Assembly: GCA_911728455.2 (NCBI GenBank)
Contig: OU452222.1
Span: forward strand, 7,152,108-7,216,107
Length of the DNA: 64,000 nucleotides
Source: Marthasterias glacialis
Lineage: Eukaryota > Echinodermata > Asteroidea > Forcipulatida > Asteriidae
Direction of reading: 5' to 3'
The notes beneath the pieces are model-generated. The model did not search any database. It was not told where the DNA came from and was given only the letters and a program-made list of their open reading frames with translations. Positions within the stretch are counted from its first letter, which is position 1. The number at the start of each line of letters is the position of its first letter. The position numbers and the translations under genes are program-made. This document shows positions 38,201-47,895 of the stretch, one piece after another.

Positions 38201-40810
38201 GGATAGCATATCAAATATCCCTCCCACTTTTTGACCCCCCCCCAAAAAAAAAAATAAAAATAAAAAAATAAAAATGGACATATGCTAAATGAAAGCAACA
38301 TATACAACATTTCGGGGAAGCAAATCTGAGTGGTTTCAGGTTTTTCATACATTTTTCTTCAAAAAACTGATAACGTTCGAATGGTAATGGGTGAAATAAT
38401 TTTGTGTTTGTTAACCATTGCCCTGTCGGCGGTGCGTACAAAGATGGACCGTGCGCAGAATGTTATTTGGGCCTATTTCCGGCCAAGCTTGTTTCCGGCC
38501 CTAATCAATGCAGACAATTTGCGAGTTTTGTTCCAGACATGAACGCGCCCGTTATACATTTTCTGCCTGTATGGCTTACGAGCACAACCTGCAGAGCAAT
38601 TATTATTATTTTGAGAAAGTGAAAATTTTCAGGTAGGATTTTTGATTCTCGTAATGTTTTTCATCCCCAGCGACGTAGCAACCGGGGTGTGTGGGGGTGA
38701 CACCCCAATATTTTTTCCTTAGTCGGCATTTAGAGCCACAGTCGGCAAAATCAGCACCACACTTACCCGAGTAAGGGCTCAGACTGAATACATATACATT
38801 TGGCAAGCCTAGTGATTTGCCGACTGGATTTGCCGACTGGATTTGCCGACTGATAATTTTAGTTTAATCCCTGTAGTTTGAGAAGTCAAACTTTGAATTA
38901 CCAAATTTAACATTCTCGGCAATGTGCAGAAATCTACGCTCTGAAAACATTAAAAGCCATAGAGCGTCCGGGGGCATAGCCCCCGGACCCCTTCATAAGA
39001 AGTGTTGCCCATATAAACTCCATCAGTAGGGGATTTGTCCTGAGTCCAAAGTATTCAAAGTTTGAATTGGGAAATTAAACGTCTATTTTCGGCAACTTGA
39101 CGGTCCTCCTTAGCCCTGAAAACATTTAAAACGTAGAGCGTCCGGGGGCTTCGCCCCCTGGACCCCCACTAAAAATTGTCTATTCACTCCAACAGGGGAT
39201 TCGCATAAAACTTACAGTTTTCAAAGCTTGCATTTCGAATATGAGTCGTTTATTGCTAGGTATCTGAGGGCCATTTTAAACCTTCAAATCACTGAAAAAC
39301 CTCATGAGCGCTCGGGGCTTTGCCCCCGAACCCCCACATATTCGTGAGTCCCATGTCAAGGTACTTTTACTTTCATATGATAATGTCAATCGGCAATTTT
39401 GGGCTTCCACACCCCCATAAGAAAGTGCCTTTGCTACGGAACCGCTGTTCGTCCCCCCACTTTTCGGTAGCGATCGACGCCCTTGAGTGGAATGTCTGGG
39501 CGACCTTTGCTTCGATATTCCGATTTTACACAATGGGGTCTGTATATGGCTTCTATTTCCAAGCACGGGAATTATTTGCGTGTGAATAGGTCATCCGGCG
39601 CCACTTGGTGAAGGGTGTTCATAACATTGGTAAGACTGAGATATAATGTTCACAGATTGACACATAACTTACATGCTATAAAGATGGTGGTCATAGTGGA
39701 AAACTTCCCCAGAAATATGTTTGCTTGAAAAGCTATAGCTTTTGAAAAATGACTGAAAACATTCAGTTTTAATCTCACCAGTCCAAACCCAATGTTTGAA
39801 AACAGTGAAAACAAAATGGTGTTTAACTACTTTCTTGTGACTCCGATGACCGATTGAGCTTACACTTTCACAGGTTTATTTTATGTATATGTTGGGTCAC
39901 ATAAAGAGCAGATACTTGTTTTTGACAATTACCAATGTTGGCGACATTCATTAAATTGTGGTAATGAGTGTAATGAGGGCCTCATTTTATGCCATCATTT
40001 ACTGTAAACAAAGAATTAGCTCTAAAACTGAAAGTTATGCATCATGTGCTTAAGTCATGTGTTATGGATTAATTAGGGAATTAATTAATTTATTCACACT
40101 TATTTATTGCAGTTCACTGACTTGATTGACACTAGCCTTATGTGTGTATACCTAAATGCAGATATTTAAACAAGCTTGTGCAGCCAGTTGGGATTGTTTA
40201 CATGCCACAAATTTCTTCCTCTTTTTAAATTGTCCTTTTATATTTGGTCCTAAAACATAACATCCTGCAACAGCCCTGTCAGTCTTGTTAAACCCTCAAT
40301 GTACAGTTAAGCACATGAGCTAACTCTGTGGCTATATTATTTTTTAAATCTCTTGGTTTGCACATTTTTACTCAATTAAAACCCTGTGCGAAGACAGCTC
40401 TGCTGTAATTTAATGGTAACACATGTCACTAATTAGTGAATAGCTTCAAGCAATAAACCACAAGGGAAACTGACTGGGTAAATTATAAATCAATTTTTGG
40501 GTGAACAAAGAAATATTGATTGGAGCGGGATTTGAACCTGCAACCACCGGCTGTACGTACTGACACTCTGCCAGCCCTAATGTTGGATAGTTCAGTTGGT
40601 AGAGCATCAGTACAAAGAGCCAGTGGTCGTAGGTTCAAATCCCGCTACAGTAAATTTTTTCTTTGTTCACCCAAAAATTAGTTAATAACTTACAAATTTT
40701 TAATCAAATAGTTTTTATTCGGAGTAACTTCATTCAGTCTGTTTTTTCCCAAATCTCATGGGAGTCATTGAGGCTTGACCAAGCCTGCAGGTGTTGGGTA
40801 ATTATTAGTA

Positions 40811-40890
<80 letters not shown>

Positions 40891-42215
40891 ACTCTGGGAG
40901 GGCTGGCTGATGTGGTCAAAACATGTCTGGATGACTGGTTTTAAAGCAGCTTTGTTGTTCTTTCAACAATCATAAGTCAACTTCAACATTGGGGTCGGTT
41001 GATGTTGGAGAAGCTTCAAGGATAGGCCAAACTCCTACATTACAGTAGGTGTCCAGGGATACCATGCACAATTTTCAATTTTGTTTAACTTAACTTTTAT
41101 CTGCAGACACTTAGAAGATAAATTAACCTTTAAAACAATGTAAAAATGACTTGTTATCAGTGCAAACAGTGCGTTTTCCTTGTTACTGTAGTCCACAGAA
41201 ACCCTCCCGAGAATTAGTACAATTGAATGTAATTTTCCTTGCAGGTTAACTTAGTGAAATAACTCTAAATAAAATTAAATATTGGTACCATTAATGTACA
41301 TGTAAGTATGGTAAAAAAGGTATTTTAACCAGTAGCCGCCGGTTGAGGTGTATACATGCAAATGTTTCCCCTGCCTGGAAACGGAAGCGGTGTAAAGATG
41401 CCATCCTGTAAAATCTGAATGCTGGAACAAAAGTTGCTCGGACATTCCACTGCTCAGCATGCACAGACCACACACAGACCACACACACACACACACACAC
41501 ACACCCAATCTAACACTTCGTTTCACTCACACAAAGACAAAACATGGTATTTTTGCTCAGACTTAACTGGGTATCCAGCCATGGTTCCGGGTTTAGTAGC
41601 AATCCTATGCCATAGGTAATGGCCAAAGTTTTGCAATTCACGGTGCATGAATTTGCCTTTTTTTTTTTAGAGAAAACAAAATGCATGATGCAGTAAAGAG
41701 AATCTTTGTTCTCTTGGCTTTGTCAAGTCAGGGTTTCTTTGTGCCAGCGGTGCTCTCAAAGAAAAGTTATTTCGGCAATTCCAACAAAATAATCCCCCCA
41801 GGGAGACAGGAAAAAATAAAAGAATCCGGGTGGGTAGCAATTGGTTAAAAATATTACATTAACAGTTCAACCACAATGAAAACAATGAAGTGGGATTAAT
41901 CTCAAATGAAACATTTTTGCAAATTTTGTTGGTCATGTTATTCTGAGGTGTTGCATTATTTAACTAAGAGCCAGCATTTTGCATGTACATGTACATGTTC
42001 ACTATCTTCTCAAACACCTGTCTGTTTTGTTTCAGGTGAGATATGATGATGAGTTAAAGCGAGTTGTTTGTGAACCAATAGAGATGACTCAAGAATTTCG
42101 TAAGTTTGATCTAGCCAGCCCTTGGGAAACCTTCCCTGAATATCGAGAAGGCACAACTACAAAGTTATCAGCACCTAGTGAAGAGGAGTCAAACACCAAT
42201 GATAACAAGTCTTAA
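20212..42215 (+). CDS. NDUFS3: NADH dehydrogenase (ubiquinone) iron-sulfur protein 3, mitochondrial (complex I 30-kDa subunit)
   Basis: Core subunit of the peripheral arm of respiratory complex I and homologue of bacterial NuoC; acts in the mitochondrial matrix. Six exons with GT-AG borders and consistent phases: 20212-20278, 33051-33113, 34210-34457, 34680-34805, 37542-37661 and 42036-42215, together 267 residues (human 264). The start [20 protein letters not shown] is a typical Arg/Ser-rich presequence. Mature-domain motifs: [13 protein letters not shown] and [18 protein letters not shown] in exon 3, YNLLSL and WYERE in exon 4, WDMYGVFF then [14 protein letters not shown] (residues 189-202, the family signature) in exon 5, and [11 protein letters not shown] in exon 6. 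The C-terminal tail is Ser/Asn/Asp-rich. No frame damage despite about 21 kb of repeat-filled introns. Intron 1 is 12.8 kb. Confidence 0.96.
20430..20653. repeat. 161-bp perfect palindrome with adjacent direct copy
   Basis: 20493-20653 is a perfect palindrome around C20573: 80-bp arms running from GTGACGGTACCGG through ACCCAGTAACTGGGGCGC to GTCGGTCGTACTAGTA. A third copy of the arm lies in direct orientation at 20430-20492. A smaller relative is at 21793-21866. It lies about 215 bp inside NDUFS3 intron 1. Confidence 0.93.
20856..21766. mobile_element. Foldback (TU-like) element 1
   Basis: The left end (20856-20970) is a series of 16-22 bp units of the type ACTCGTACCTTCGCC or with an AGTTAAGTCA spacer. 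The right end (21660-21766) is the same array inverted. Both outer tips read GGTCAACTCGTACCTTC. The 690-bp centre is AT-rich and non-coding. Terminal inverted arrays of about 15-bp repeats are the hallmark of sea urchin TU foldback transposons. No target duplication was clear. In NDUFS3 intron 1. Confidence 0.75.
21793..21866. repeat. Small hairpin related to the 20430 palindrome
   Basis: Arms TTAGACCCAGT...ACTGGGGCGCTGTATTCC and complement GGAATAGCACCCCAGTTACTGGGTCTAA around an oligo-T loop. It has the same core (ACCCAGTAACTGGGGCGCTGTA) as the palindrome 1.2 kb upstream and abuts foldback element 1. Confidence 0.8.
22080..24180. other. AT-rich NDUFS3 intron 1 stretch
   Basis: No coding frame, RNA gene or clear repeat seen; long A/T runs. 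Only around 22690-22800 is there a short GC-richer block. Confidence 0.5.
24270..24335. repeat. TTGCCGTATATGGCAAC short repeats
   Basis: Three copies of TTGCCGTATnTnGCAAC, each itself an inverted repeat, in tandem just before the 24350 inverted-repeat element. Confidence 0.7.
24350..24889. mobile_element. Long inverted-repeat element (about 150-bp arms)
   Basis: 24350-24505 and 24748-24889 are inverted copies (shared blocks: TTGAAGTTACTAACC, TTTTATTTTGCTCACTCCTC, ATGTAGGTGACTGATCGTGG, AATGCAATGGCATCACGAA) with a few mismatches around a 240-bp unique centre. Non-coding; a non-autonomous element or snapback duplication. Confidence 0.85.
24920..25620. mobile_element. Foldback (TU-like) element 2
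   Basis: The left array (about 24943-25050) has units around GCAAACTCGGCACCT (15-16 bp); the right array (25455-25602) is the same motif inverted. The outer tips (GCAGCGGCGCATACCG at the left and its imperfect inverse at the right) extend the ends. Inside, AGCTAACCAATG followed by CGCGTCTGCACGAAAAGTAG occurs twice, about 85 bp apart. The architecture is the same as elements 1 and 3, with an unrelated motif. Confidence 0.75.
26288..26931. mobile_element. Non-autonomous DNA transposon, copy b (inverse orientation)
   Basis: Ends TAGACCTATGTGCGAC and GTCGCGCAATCGGTCTA, with CACAA / TTGTG flanking both sides. Inside it matches copies a and c in reverse (GAAAGTGCGGTACGGTACATGA, GTACCAGAGACCTTCGAGTGG). 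About 644 bp, in NDUFS3 intron 1. Confidence 0.8.
27242..27311. repeat. 70-nt hairpin (CCAGGGGTAATTGATCAA)
   Basis: Arms 27242-27259 and 27295-27311 are complementary with one bulge, and an inner CCAAC/GTTGG pair extends the stem. Within NDUFS3 intron 1; origin unknown. Confidence 0.6.
27901..28517 (+). mobile_element. Family A repeat copy 2
   Basis: Begins TTAACCAGTTGTCACCAGG and ends TTCAACTGGGTTT, so it has short inverted tips. It shares its whole length with the copies at 8212, 29154, 33573, 37715 and 41334 (landmarks: CACAAAGAAACCCTGAC, GACCGAGAAAATGT, AACAATGGTGGAAGCCT). No protein frame is conserved between copies. Confidence 0.75.
28530..29090 (-). repeat. Family B repeat copy, inverse of 6750-7400
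   Basis: Contains in reverse the same blocks as 6750-7400 (AAAATCAAAGTTTATTATTT, AATAACATTTGACCCCTAG). Non-coding. Confidence 0.65.
29154..29526 (+). mobile_element. Family A repeat copy 3 (3'-truncated)
   Basis: Starts TTAACCAGTTGCCACAGGG and follows the family to the TTCTTGGAACAAAAGGACAA landmark, then stops matching. Confidence 0.7.
29930..31860. repeat. Diverged tandem/long-period repeat with CTTCCGG hairpins (family B)
   Basis: At about 29950, 30215, 30360, 30840, 31000, 31135 and 31580 the same cassette recurs: a CTTCCGGTTT-NN-ACCGGAAG-type hairpin, then AAGGTCAAATGGGGTCA, then about 60 bp later CAAGACCTTTCATATG and sometimes GATGACGTCAT. Spacing is irregular (135-480 bp). Copies are diverged, so the repeat is old. 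In NDUFS3 intron 1. Confidence 0.75.
31930..32315. repeat. About 52-bp minisatellite with hairpin unit
   Basis: Six to seven units of AAGAGGTGTTCCGGCTTTCA, TTCGAACACCT and an A-rich spacer (ACAGAAGAAAAAC). Each unit holds an AGGTGTTC / GAACACCT inverted repeat. Units become more regular to the right. The open frames readable on both strands come only from the repeat. Confidence 0.9.
32316..33050. other. End of NDUFS3 intron 1
   Basis: Nothing recognisable up to the polypyrimidine tract and acceptor at 33041-33050. Confidence 0.5.
33573..33777 (+). mobile_element. Family A repeat copy 4 (fragment)
   Basis: TTAACCAGTTGCCACCGGGG start, then the CACAAAGAAACCCTGAC and GACCGAGAAAATGTCA landmarks; truncated after about 200 bp. 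In NDUFS3 intron 2. Confidence 0.7.
35015..36669. mobile_element. Foldback (TU-like) element 3
   Basis: The outer tips GTGGATTTCACAAAACTAGT and the inverse ending GAAATCCAC are followed inward by inverted arrays (35115-35320 and 36425-36640) of 16-22 bp units such as CCAATAATGTATCAC and ACCGATAGTGTATCAC, alternating with AAATTG spacers. The two arrays match in unit order, including the odd AGTAAACTTTCTAACC unit. The 1.1-kb centre is non-coding, with a C/T-rich block at 35868-36030. In NDUFS3 intron 4. Confidence 0.85.
36823..36964. repeat. Hairpin element (family C, GGCAATAACAGTGTGA)
   Basis: Arms GGCAATAACAGTGTGA...GGTCTTCA...GCGTGGTAATG and their inverse meet around a GGTGG / CCACC-containing centre. 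Related to 1450-1715 and 43283-43455 (CTCGGTCC and ACACTGTTATT motifs). Confidence 0.8.
37715..39610 (+). mobile_element. Family A repeat copy 5, split by a hAT element
   Basis: Left half 37715-38138 (TTAACCAGTTGCCGCTGGGG start), right half 39486-39610 (GAATGTCTGGGCGACCTTTG to the CCACTTGGTG end). The break falls at the AGTGGAAT site used by the nested insertion. In NDUFS3 intron 5. Confidence 0.8.
38139..39485. mobile_element. hAT-type non-autonomous element with 8-bp target duplication
   Basis: Begins CAGGGGCGTCGATTGG and ends CGATCGACGCCCTTG, short inverted ends of the hAT kind. It is flanked on both sides by AGTGGAAT (38131-38138 and 39486-39493), an 8-bp duplication as made by hAT transposases. 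The inside has G/C-homopolymer blocks and the repeated GTCCGGGGGC / GCCCCC motif. No transposase frame, so mobilised in trans if at all. Confidence 0.88.
40491..40680. repeat. Head-to-head pair of tRNA-derived sequences (hairpin)
   Basis: The right half reads GTTCAGTTGGTAGAGCATC, a tRNA A-box-like start, then the B-box GGTTCAAATCC, then CTTTGTTCACCCAAAAATT. The left half is a related but not identical copy in inverse orientation. Acceptor stems do not pair properly, so this is a tRNA-derived repeat and not a tRNA gene. Confidence 0.7.
40814..40884. repeat. (CT)n microsatellite, about 35 units
   Basis: Uninterrupted CT dinucleotides over about 70 bp in NDUFS3 intron 5, followed by CACTCTCACTCT. 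Confidence 0.97.
41334..41848 (-). mobile_element. Family A repeat copy 6 (inverse orientation)
   Basis: Both tips are present: TTAACCAGTAGCCGCCGG at the left, CAATTGGTTAA at the right. It contains an internal (CA)n run at about 41478-41503, expanded from the GTGTGTGTGG block of the family. It ends 187 bp before NDUFS3 exon 6. Confidence 0.75.
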
Positions 42216-43282
42216 AAATTCTGTGATTGATACTTATAAGTAACTTAAGAATGAACAATGAGTAAGGGTCAATGTTTTCTATTTCTATATACATGTAGCA
42301 TAGCACAGAGTTGGGATTCCTCTTCCATACTACTTTGGTCTGCTTTCTAGGGACAAGGTTCTTGCACATGGTATAGTATCACCATCATTAAAATAGCTTT
42401 GATGGGCTAAACTTGTACTATTACAAAGTTGACTCTAAAGGTTTTTCTGATCAGCTTCACCAAATATAATTCAAAGCAGCAAATCGAATAAGCACAGCGT
42501 CATTTTGTTTTGCATGAAACTGAATGCTACTCAAAATTGTTATCCAATTTCATTTTAGTAGCCGACATTAATCTTGCATCTTGTGATTTACAGTAATCGT
42601 AATAACTATCCAATTTAACAATCCACTGGAACAGCATTTCAAAGTAAGCTTTTTGGGGTACATGTACATGTGAGAGTGAATCTGGTAGGACTCAATAGAC
42701 CCTTTCCATGGAATATGTAAATTGCACATCAGGCGTGTGCACTAACACTACTGGTCGGCAAAATGAGGGAACATCGTGCCTCTTTGTATGGGGCTGATGG
42801 TGGCATGAGGCATACGCGTTTGAGTGTCTGCCTAGTGCACAGCAATATGGCATTTGCCAGCCAATAGTGTCTGTTTGGATGCACAGATGTAATTATCATA
42901 TTTGATGGAAGGTCTAATTGTGTGACATCTTTAGCAGAGGAGCAGGCTGAACGGGCTGTGTATGTGGTGATCTGGGCATGGTAGAACTTTGCAAACCAGA
43001 AGGTAACTGGGATGGGCAAAGACAGTCTTGCAATCAAGGTTTATAAAGATTCTAATCAGAGAAAACACATAACTAAATAAGTTTGAAAAAAGACCAATGG
43101 GCAGTGTACATTAAATGCAAAAGACTAAAGAAATTGAAGTTACTGAGTTTGAACTAAAAGATATGAAATGTATTTGGTTGTGTTAAAATATATTAGTTTG
43201 TTCACAGTTGTCTCTTGTATTAGTTTTTTTTTGTGTCTGTGTCCTCGGTTTGTGAAATTGATCACCTTTTATTTGCCAGTGA
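42216..43282. other. NDUFS3 3' region
   Basis: Presumed 3' UTR and spacer. No clear AATAAA signal soon after the stop codon was found. A 102-codon minus-strand frame at 42729-43037 resembles nothing I know and is probably chance. Confidence 0.4.
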
Positions 43283-43455
43283 GTAAAGAGTGGTGACAAG
43301 GTCTTCACTGGCAGTTTTAAGAGTGTTGGGGTCGTGGCCAAGCAATAAAGGACTGAGCCCAAGGCCTTTATCGCATGGCCATGACCCTACAAGGTCTTAA
43401 ATGTTCATTTCAGACCGAATCAATACACTGTTATTCCCATTCATAAATAGCCTTT
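43283..43455. repeat. Family C hairpin element copy
   Basis: AGAGTGGTGACAAGGTCTTCACTG start, GGGTCGTGGCC and GGCCATGACCC inverted blocks, and ACACTGTTATTCCCATT end; matches 36823-36964 and 1450-1715. Confidence 0.65.
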
Positions 43456-43849
43456 TTATTAAAAAGTGTCATAATGTAGGAAAATCTGCAAACTATTATG
43501 TTTTCTACAATTTCAACTCCTGTGTTCTGTGAGGCTATGAGCAATGAATGCGCATAATAGCCAACCATTTCTAAACAACTCCTGCTATATTGGTGATTTA
43601 AGACAATTGAAACACTACCATGTGATCACGTTTTATCCAATGAAAATAAAAATACTGTTTTAGTGAATATCGCCACTCAAACCACCTCAGCTAATTTGGT
43701 TGATGACTTCACATTACTCAGAAAAATGTTTTTGCTCAGTTGGATAAAATGCTGAGTTTGCATGCCTGATAATGAAATGAACTGATTGAATTCTTAATTG
43801 GAAACACAGTAGCAACTGAAGAGACAAAATGGCCTTAACATAAATTTAT

Positions 43850-45370
43850 GAAAGTGAAATTGGCTGCTTGTTTACATACATTATGTAAAAAGAGAAGATG
43901 CTTCACTATTGGTGGTGGGAAGAGTGCTCCACAAATGTGGCCCTGCAGCAGAGACAGAATTGTCACAAAAAACGGCTAGTTTTGGGGACATGTAGCCTGG
44001 TGTGATCAGTATTGGATCTGAGAGCATGATCATGAACATTTTGGTTATTAAATAGGACGATGTCCTCAGACAGATATTGAGGAGTCAGATTGTTGACGCA
44101 TAGATATATAAGAACCAGTAACTTAAAGTGAGTCTATTGGTTAACAGGTAGCCAATGTAGCCTGGACAGGTAGAGGGTAATATGCTCGAGTCTCTTCGCA
44201 TCAGTCTAGCAGCTTTATTTTGGATGCCTTGCAGGTGGTACAGTTATCATTAGTGATACCAACAAGCAGCAAGTTGTCATAGTCAAGGCGGGAGGTAACA
44301 GAGTTGACAGGTTTGATGATAGTAGATCCACCTTTAAGTGATAATATAGGCTGAAAACTAAGATTGCGTGAGGAACCACTGATAAGAAACTCTTTTTTCC
44401 CTGTACAAATTCAATTTGTTAGACGTCATCTATTCTTGAATGTGAGTGATACAGTTTTGAAGTGAGTTTAAAGTGTTGACAGAGTCCCTGAGTTTTTTGG
44501 GATCAAAAGATGTATAAATCAGTCTTATTTTCTGCATAAATATGAAATGACAACCTGTGTTTTTCCAAATGATGTCACTAAGAGGTAGAACATATGCAGT
44601 GAAACCGAGTGGCCCAATGATAGAGCCTTGAGGTAGGCCAGACTCAAGAGAGATACTACCAGAGCATTTGCCAATAGTTGCATAACTGTGTATTTGGTAA
44701 AGAAGGATTGAAATCAAGCCAAAGCTGGATAAGATATACCAAGCAAAGTTTTAAACCTGTGTATGAGAGTGTTGTGCTCAATGGTGTCAAGCATTACTAA
44801 AAACACCACTTGGTATTTTTTCTTAAGCTCTTTCAGATGGTCACCTTTTACCTTTAGAAGCGCTGTTTCAGTGCCAAAAGGCTGGTTGGAAAGCTTCGTC
44901 AAGACTGGGGTTGGATATATAGTCTTTAAACATTATGCCACAACGCTCTCAATCACCTTTGCAATAAACGGAATGTGTGAAATGGCCCTTTAAGTTTGGG
45001 GAATATTCTGATCAAAAGTGCATTTTTTGAGAATTGGCGTTATAATGGCTTGTTTAAGTTCATTGGAAAAGATACCAGAAGACAATGAAGCATGAACCTT
45101 CTGAGTGATGAATGGTGCAACAAGCAGCAGGTTCTGTTTTCAAATCCATGTAGGGAGCGGTTCGAGCACGCATGTTCTATTGTGACGTCTATTCATGACC
45201 TTTTTAACTTCCTCGCTTGACGCTGGCTCAAAAACAGTAAACACATTGGTTGTTGCAAAAACATCTTCAGTAAGGCTCTTATCGGCTTCTTTAACTAGGT
45301 TAAAGGTTTAAAAGTTTTCTCGGCCAATTTCTGAATTTTTCTGAACATTTTCATCAATTTTCAAAGCAAA
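43850..45370 (-). mobile_element. Decayed LINE (L2/CR1-like) retrotransposon
   Basis: On the minus strand, RT pieces appear in order: DTIEHNTLIHRF near 44760-44800, GLPQGSIIGPLGF near 44604-44642, and further down LDYDNLLLVGITN-type sequence near 44250-44290, the usual C-terminal region of these elements. Frames are broken by stops and shifts. Dead copy in the NDUFS3-GTPase spacer. Confidence 0.75.
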
Positions 45371-45814
45371 TTTCAAAGCAAATCAGAGCAAACTAGGGTT
45401 TCTTTTTCATAGTTAGGGCATTCAATTTCAATTTGGAGGCACACTTGTTATGGGTAATTTCTCCAATGTTTTCTTGCGGTACTGGCCGCCATGTGCCATG
45501 TTATCTGTCTGAAAACTTGTTAAGAAAGAGGTTTGCATATGGATTTAAGATGTTTTATATTTTTTTTACACTGAAAAAAAAAATCAAACTTTCATAGGAA
45601 AACAGACATGCAGGAACGACTGAAAAGATGCTTGAAAATTTTGGGAATATGTTTGGCCATTAACAATTAATGAAAATGAATGCCCGATCAACCCCTAACA
45701 AGTGGTTCAGACAAAACTGAACGATTTTTTTTTTATTGTTGAATGATAATCTGTGTGAATGAGCCAGGTGTTAAAATGAGTGAAAACTGGCTGGAATACA
45801 TGTAATTATAATAT

Positions 45815-46165
45815 TAATGTATATTTATTCCGGCTTGCTAGGCCTCTCAAAGCGCCTTCCAATTACTCATGTTCATCGGGCCTTAAGCATTCCTGAAAGC
45901 TTCTCAACTCCTTTTGAGTATGCAGCACCAGCAACCAAATCAGCGCACAGGTTGCCAATCATTGACATCAACAATTTCTACCCTCAGAGGTACCCATTTA
46001 CTCCTGGGTGATGATAAGCAAAGTGTCTTGCTCAACATGCTCAAGGACACAATTAGTCTGGAGTTGGTGTCACGACCAGGATTCGAACCCACACTCCGGT
46101 GACCTGGCCACCAAAACTTGAGTTTGTTGCACTAAAGCGCTCGGCCATAAAACCCCAGCGATAAC
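45815..46165 (-). mobile_element. tRNA-derived SINE
   Basis: On the minus strand a tRNA-like head (GGCCGAGCGCTTTAGTGC, then the B-box GGGTTCGAATCC at 46090-46079) is followed by a body with GCAAGACACTTTGC and AAATGGGTACCTCTGAGG, ending near GCGCTTTGAGAGGCC. This is the layout of a polymerase III SINE, similar in body to SINEs widespread in marine animals. Confidence 0.75.
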
Positions 46166-46169
46166 TTGG

Positions 46170-47383
46170 AAATTAATATATAATACAAAAAATGGGAGTG
46201 ATTTGATTTTCAAGTTGGTGTTTATTTTCCATTAGAATATTATTAAAGAATCAGTATTTTATGTTTCAACTTTCCCTATGATGAAAACACAATGGGTTCA
46301 TAGTAAGAGGAATATTTGATGTACACCACACAAGTTGGTCCTACTGTCTGATTACTTCATCACACCAACACATTAGTCAAATCAAATAACCATAACAAGA
46401 TTTTTGCCATGCACAATATTCTTCATGTTTTAAATTTTTTTTCACACTGCTTCACACAATGCGACCATTTTGGACCAACAGTTTTGGGAGCCAATCAGTG
46501 TTGGTTTTTAGTCCTTCCTTTCCAGGGGTTAGAGACGAGAGGTATTGATACGGGGCTCTGCCCATGGTGGCGAGGTTGCAACCAGTGGTCCATAACAACA
46601 CAGAAAAAGCCCCGTAGAAACTATGGATTTGGTTTTGTTTTTTCCGCTCATATTATGGTCAATTTTGAATGGATTTGGTGAAATTGTAGGTTATAATACG
46701 TCCAAGATCATCATCTATGCTCCATGCAACTTTTACGGCCTTCAGATAAAAAATTGAGAGAGCCTTTTATGGATACATAGATACATAAATACTTGCAAGC
46801 AATATTGCTTGAATTATAGTAAGTTAGCAGCACATCTTACATGTATTTCCAGGCCTCAAATTAACCCACAGCACCAACAGCAATTGCCGTGGTGCCTGTG
46901 CTTTTGCTGTGACGTCCTTTGTAATGGTCCCAATATAAATTTTATTTTTCCTCACAGAAGTGTGTCTTATGAGAGGAAAATTAATGTTTTTCATCAAGAG
47001 CGAGATTCAAGGGCTGTATTTCTACTTGATGAACACAAACATACTTTTTGGTAAAGAAATTAATGAAGACTTGACAATAGAATGAATCAGCTAACAATTT
47101 AACAGGTGTGATGACAAAATGTAAACTGATATTATGCAACATGGACTTGCATGTACTTAAAGGACTTACCGTAAATTACTGTCGGAATGTGTTATAATGC
47201 TTTGTGAAATTTCAGAATAAAGGCACTCAAGTTTTATATTTTATTATTATTATTTTTTTGTTTTAAAGTATGTAGTTCAAATTATTGAGCAACAAACTTA
47301 TTAATTTCTTACAAAAATAAAAACATAAGCAAATTTACAAGGGTGAAATAAACCAGCTTCAAATAAATCATCAGAATCTCATT
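46170..47383. other. Spacer, no gene seen
   Basis: AT-rich; nothing recognisable. Confidence 0.45.
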
Positions 47384-47895
47384 GGCGGATCCGGCGGGGG
47401 GCTAGGGGGGCTAAAGCCCCTTCCCCTAAATTTGTTAAAAGAAGAACAAAAAAAGATGTTTGCACTCATTTCCCACTCATGGCTGTCAGGCATAGGAAAC
47501 GGTATGCTTGGTACTGCCATGGCCAGATACCAATGTGTGGGGGTGAGTTTCTTTAAACAAGTTACATCTCTAAATTTGCTTGGGCCACAAATTCCCTGAA
47601 GTTAAAAATGAATGGGTCTTTATTACTAACCCCAAGCAAGGTGAAAATCAAATGGAATCCTCATTTCACTCTTTCAAAAATGTTTTTCAAAATCGAAAAA
47701 TCGCCTCAGATTGCACCAAAGAGCATCTGGAATAAAATATTTTCCGAGGCCTGCTCAAGGACCCCGAACCCCACACCGTAAGGGCTTGATAGTGTAAGTT
47801 GCTTTTCACACCATTTATTTCATTGTAATTTGTAGTACTGAAAAATCGTTCTTGATTCATAGCCACCCCTAAAAAATATTCTGGATCCAGCCATA
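47384..47895. mobile_element. Possible hAT-like non-autonomous element
   Basis: The left TTGGCGGATCCGGCGGGGGG and the right CTGGATCCAGCCAT are weakly inverted, and GGGGCTAAAGCCCC near the left end is typical of the same class as 38139-39485. No clear target duplication. Confidence 0.35.

Noticed and set aside
40550-40660. Functional tRNA gene
   Set aside because: A- and B-box-like motifs are present, but the acceptor and anticodon stems do not pair; an inverse copy beside it points to a repeat.
42729-43037. 102-codon minus-strand frame
   Set aside because: No recognisable domain, no splice context, isolated in the spacer.
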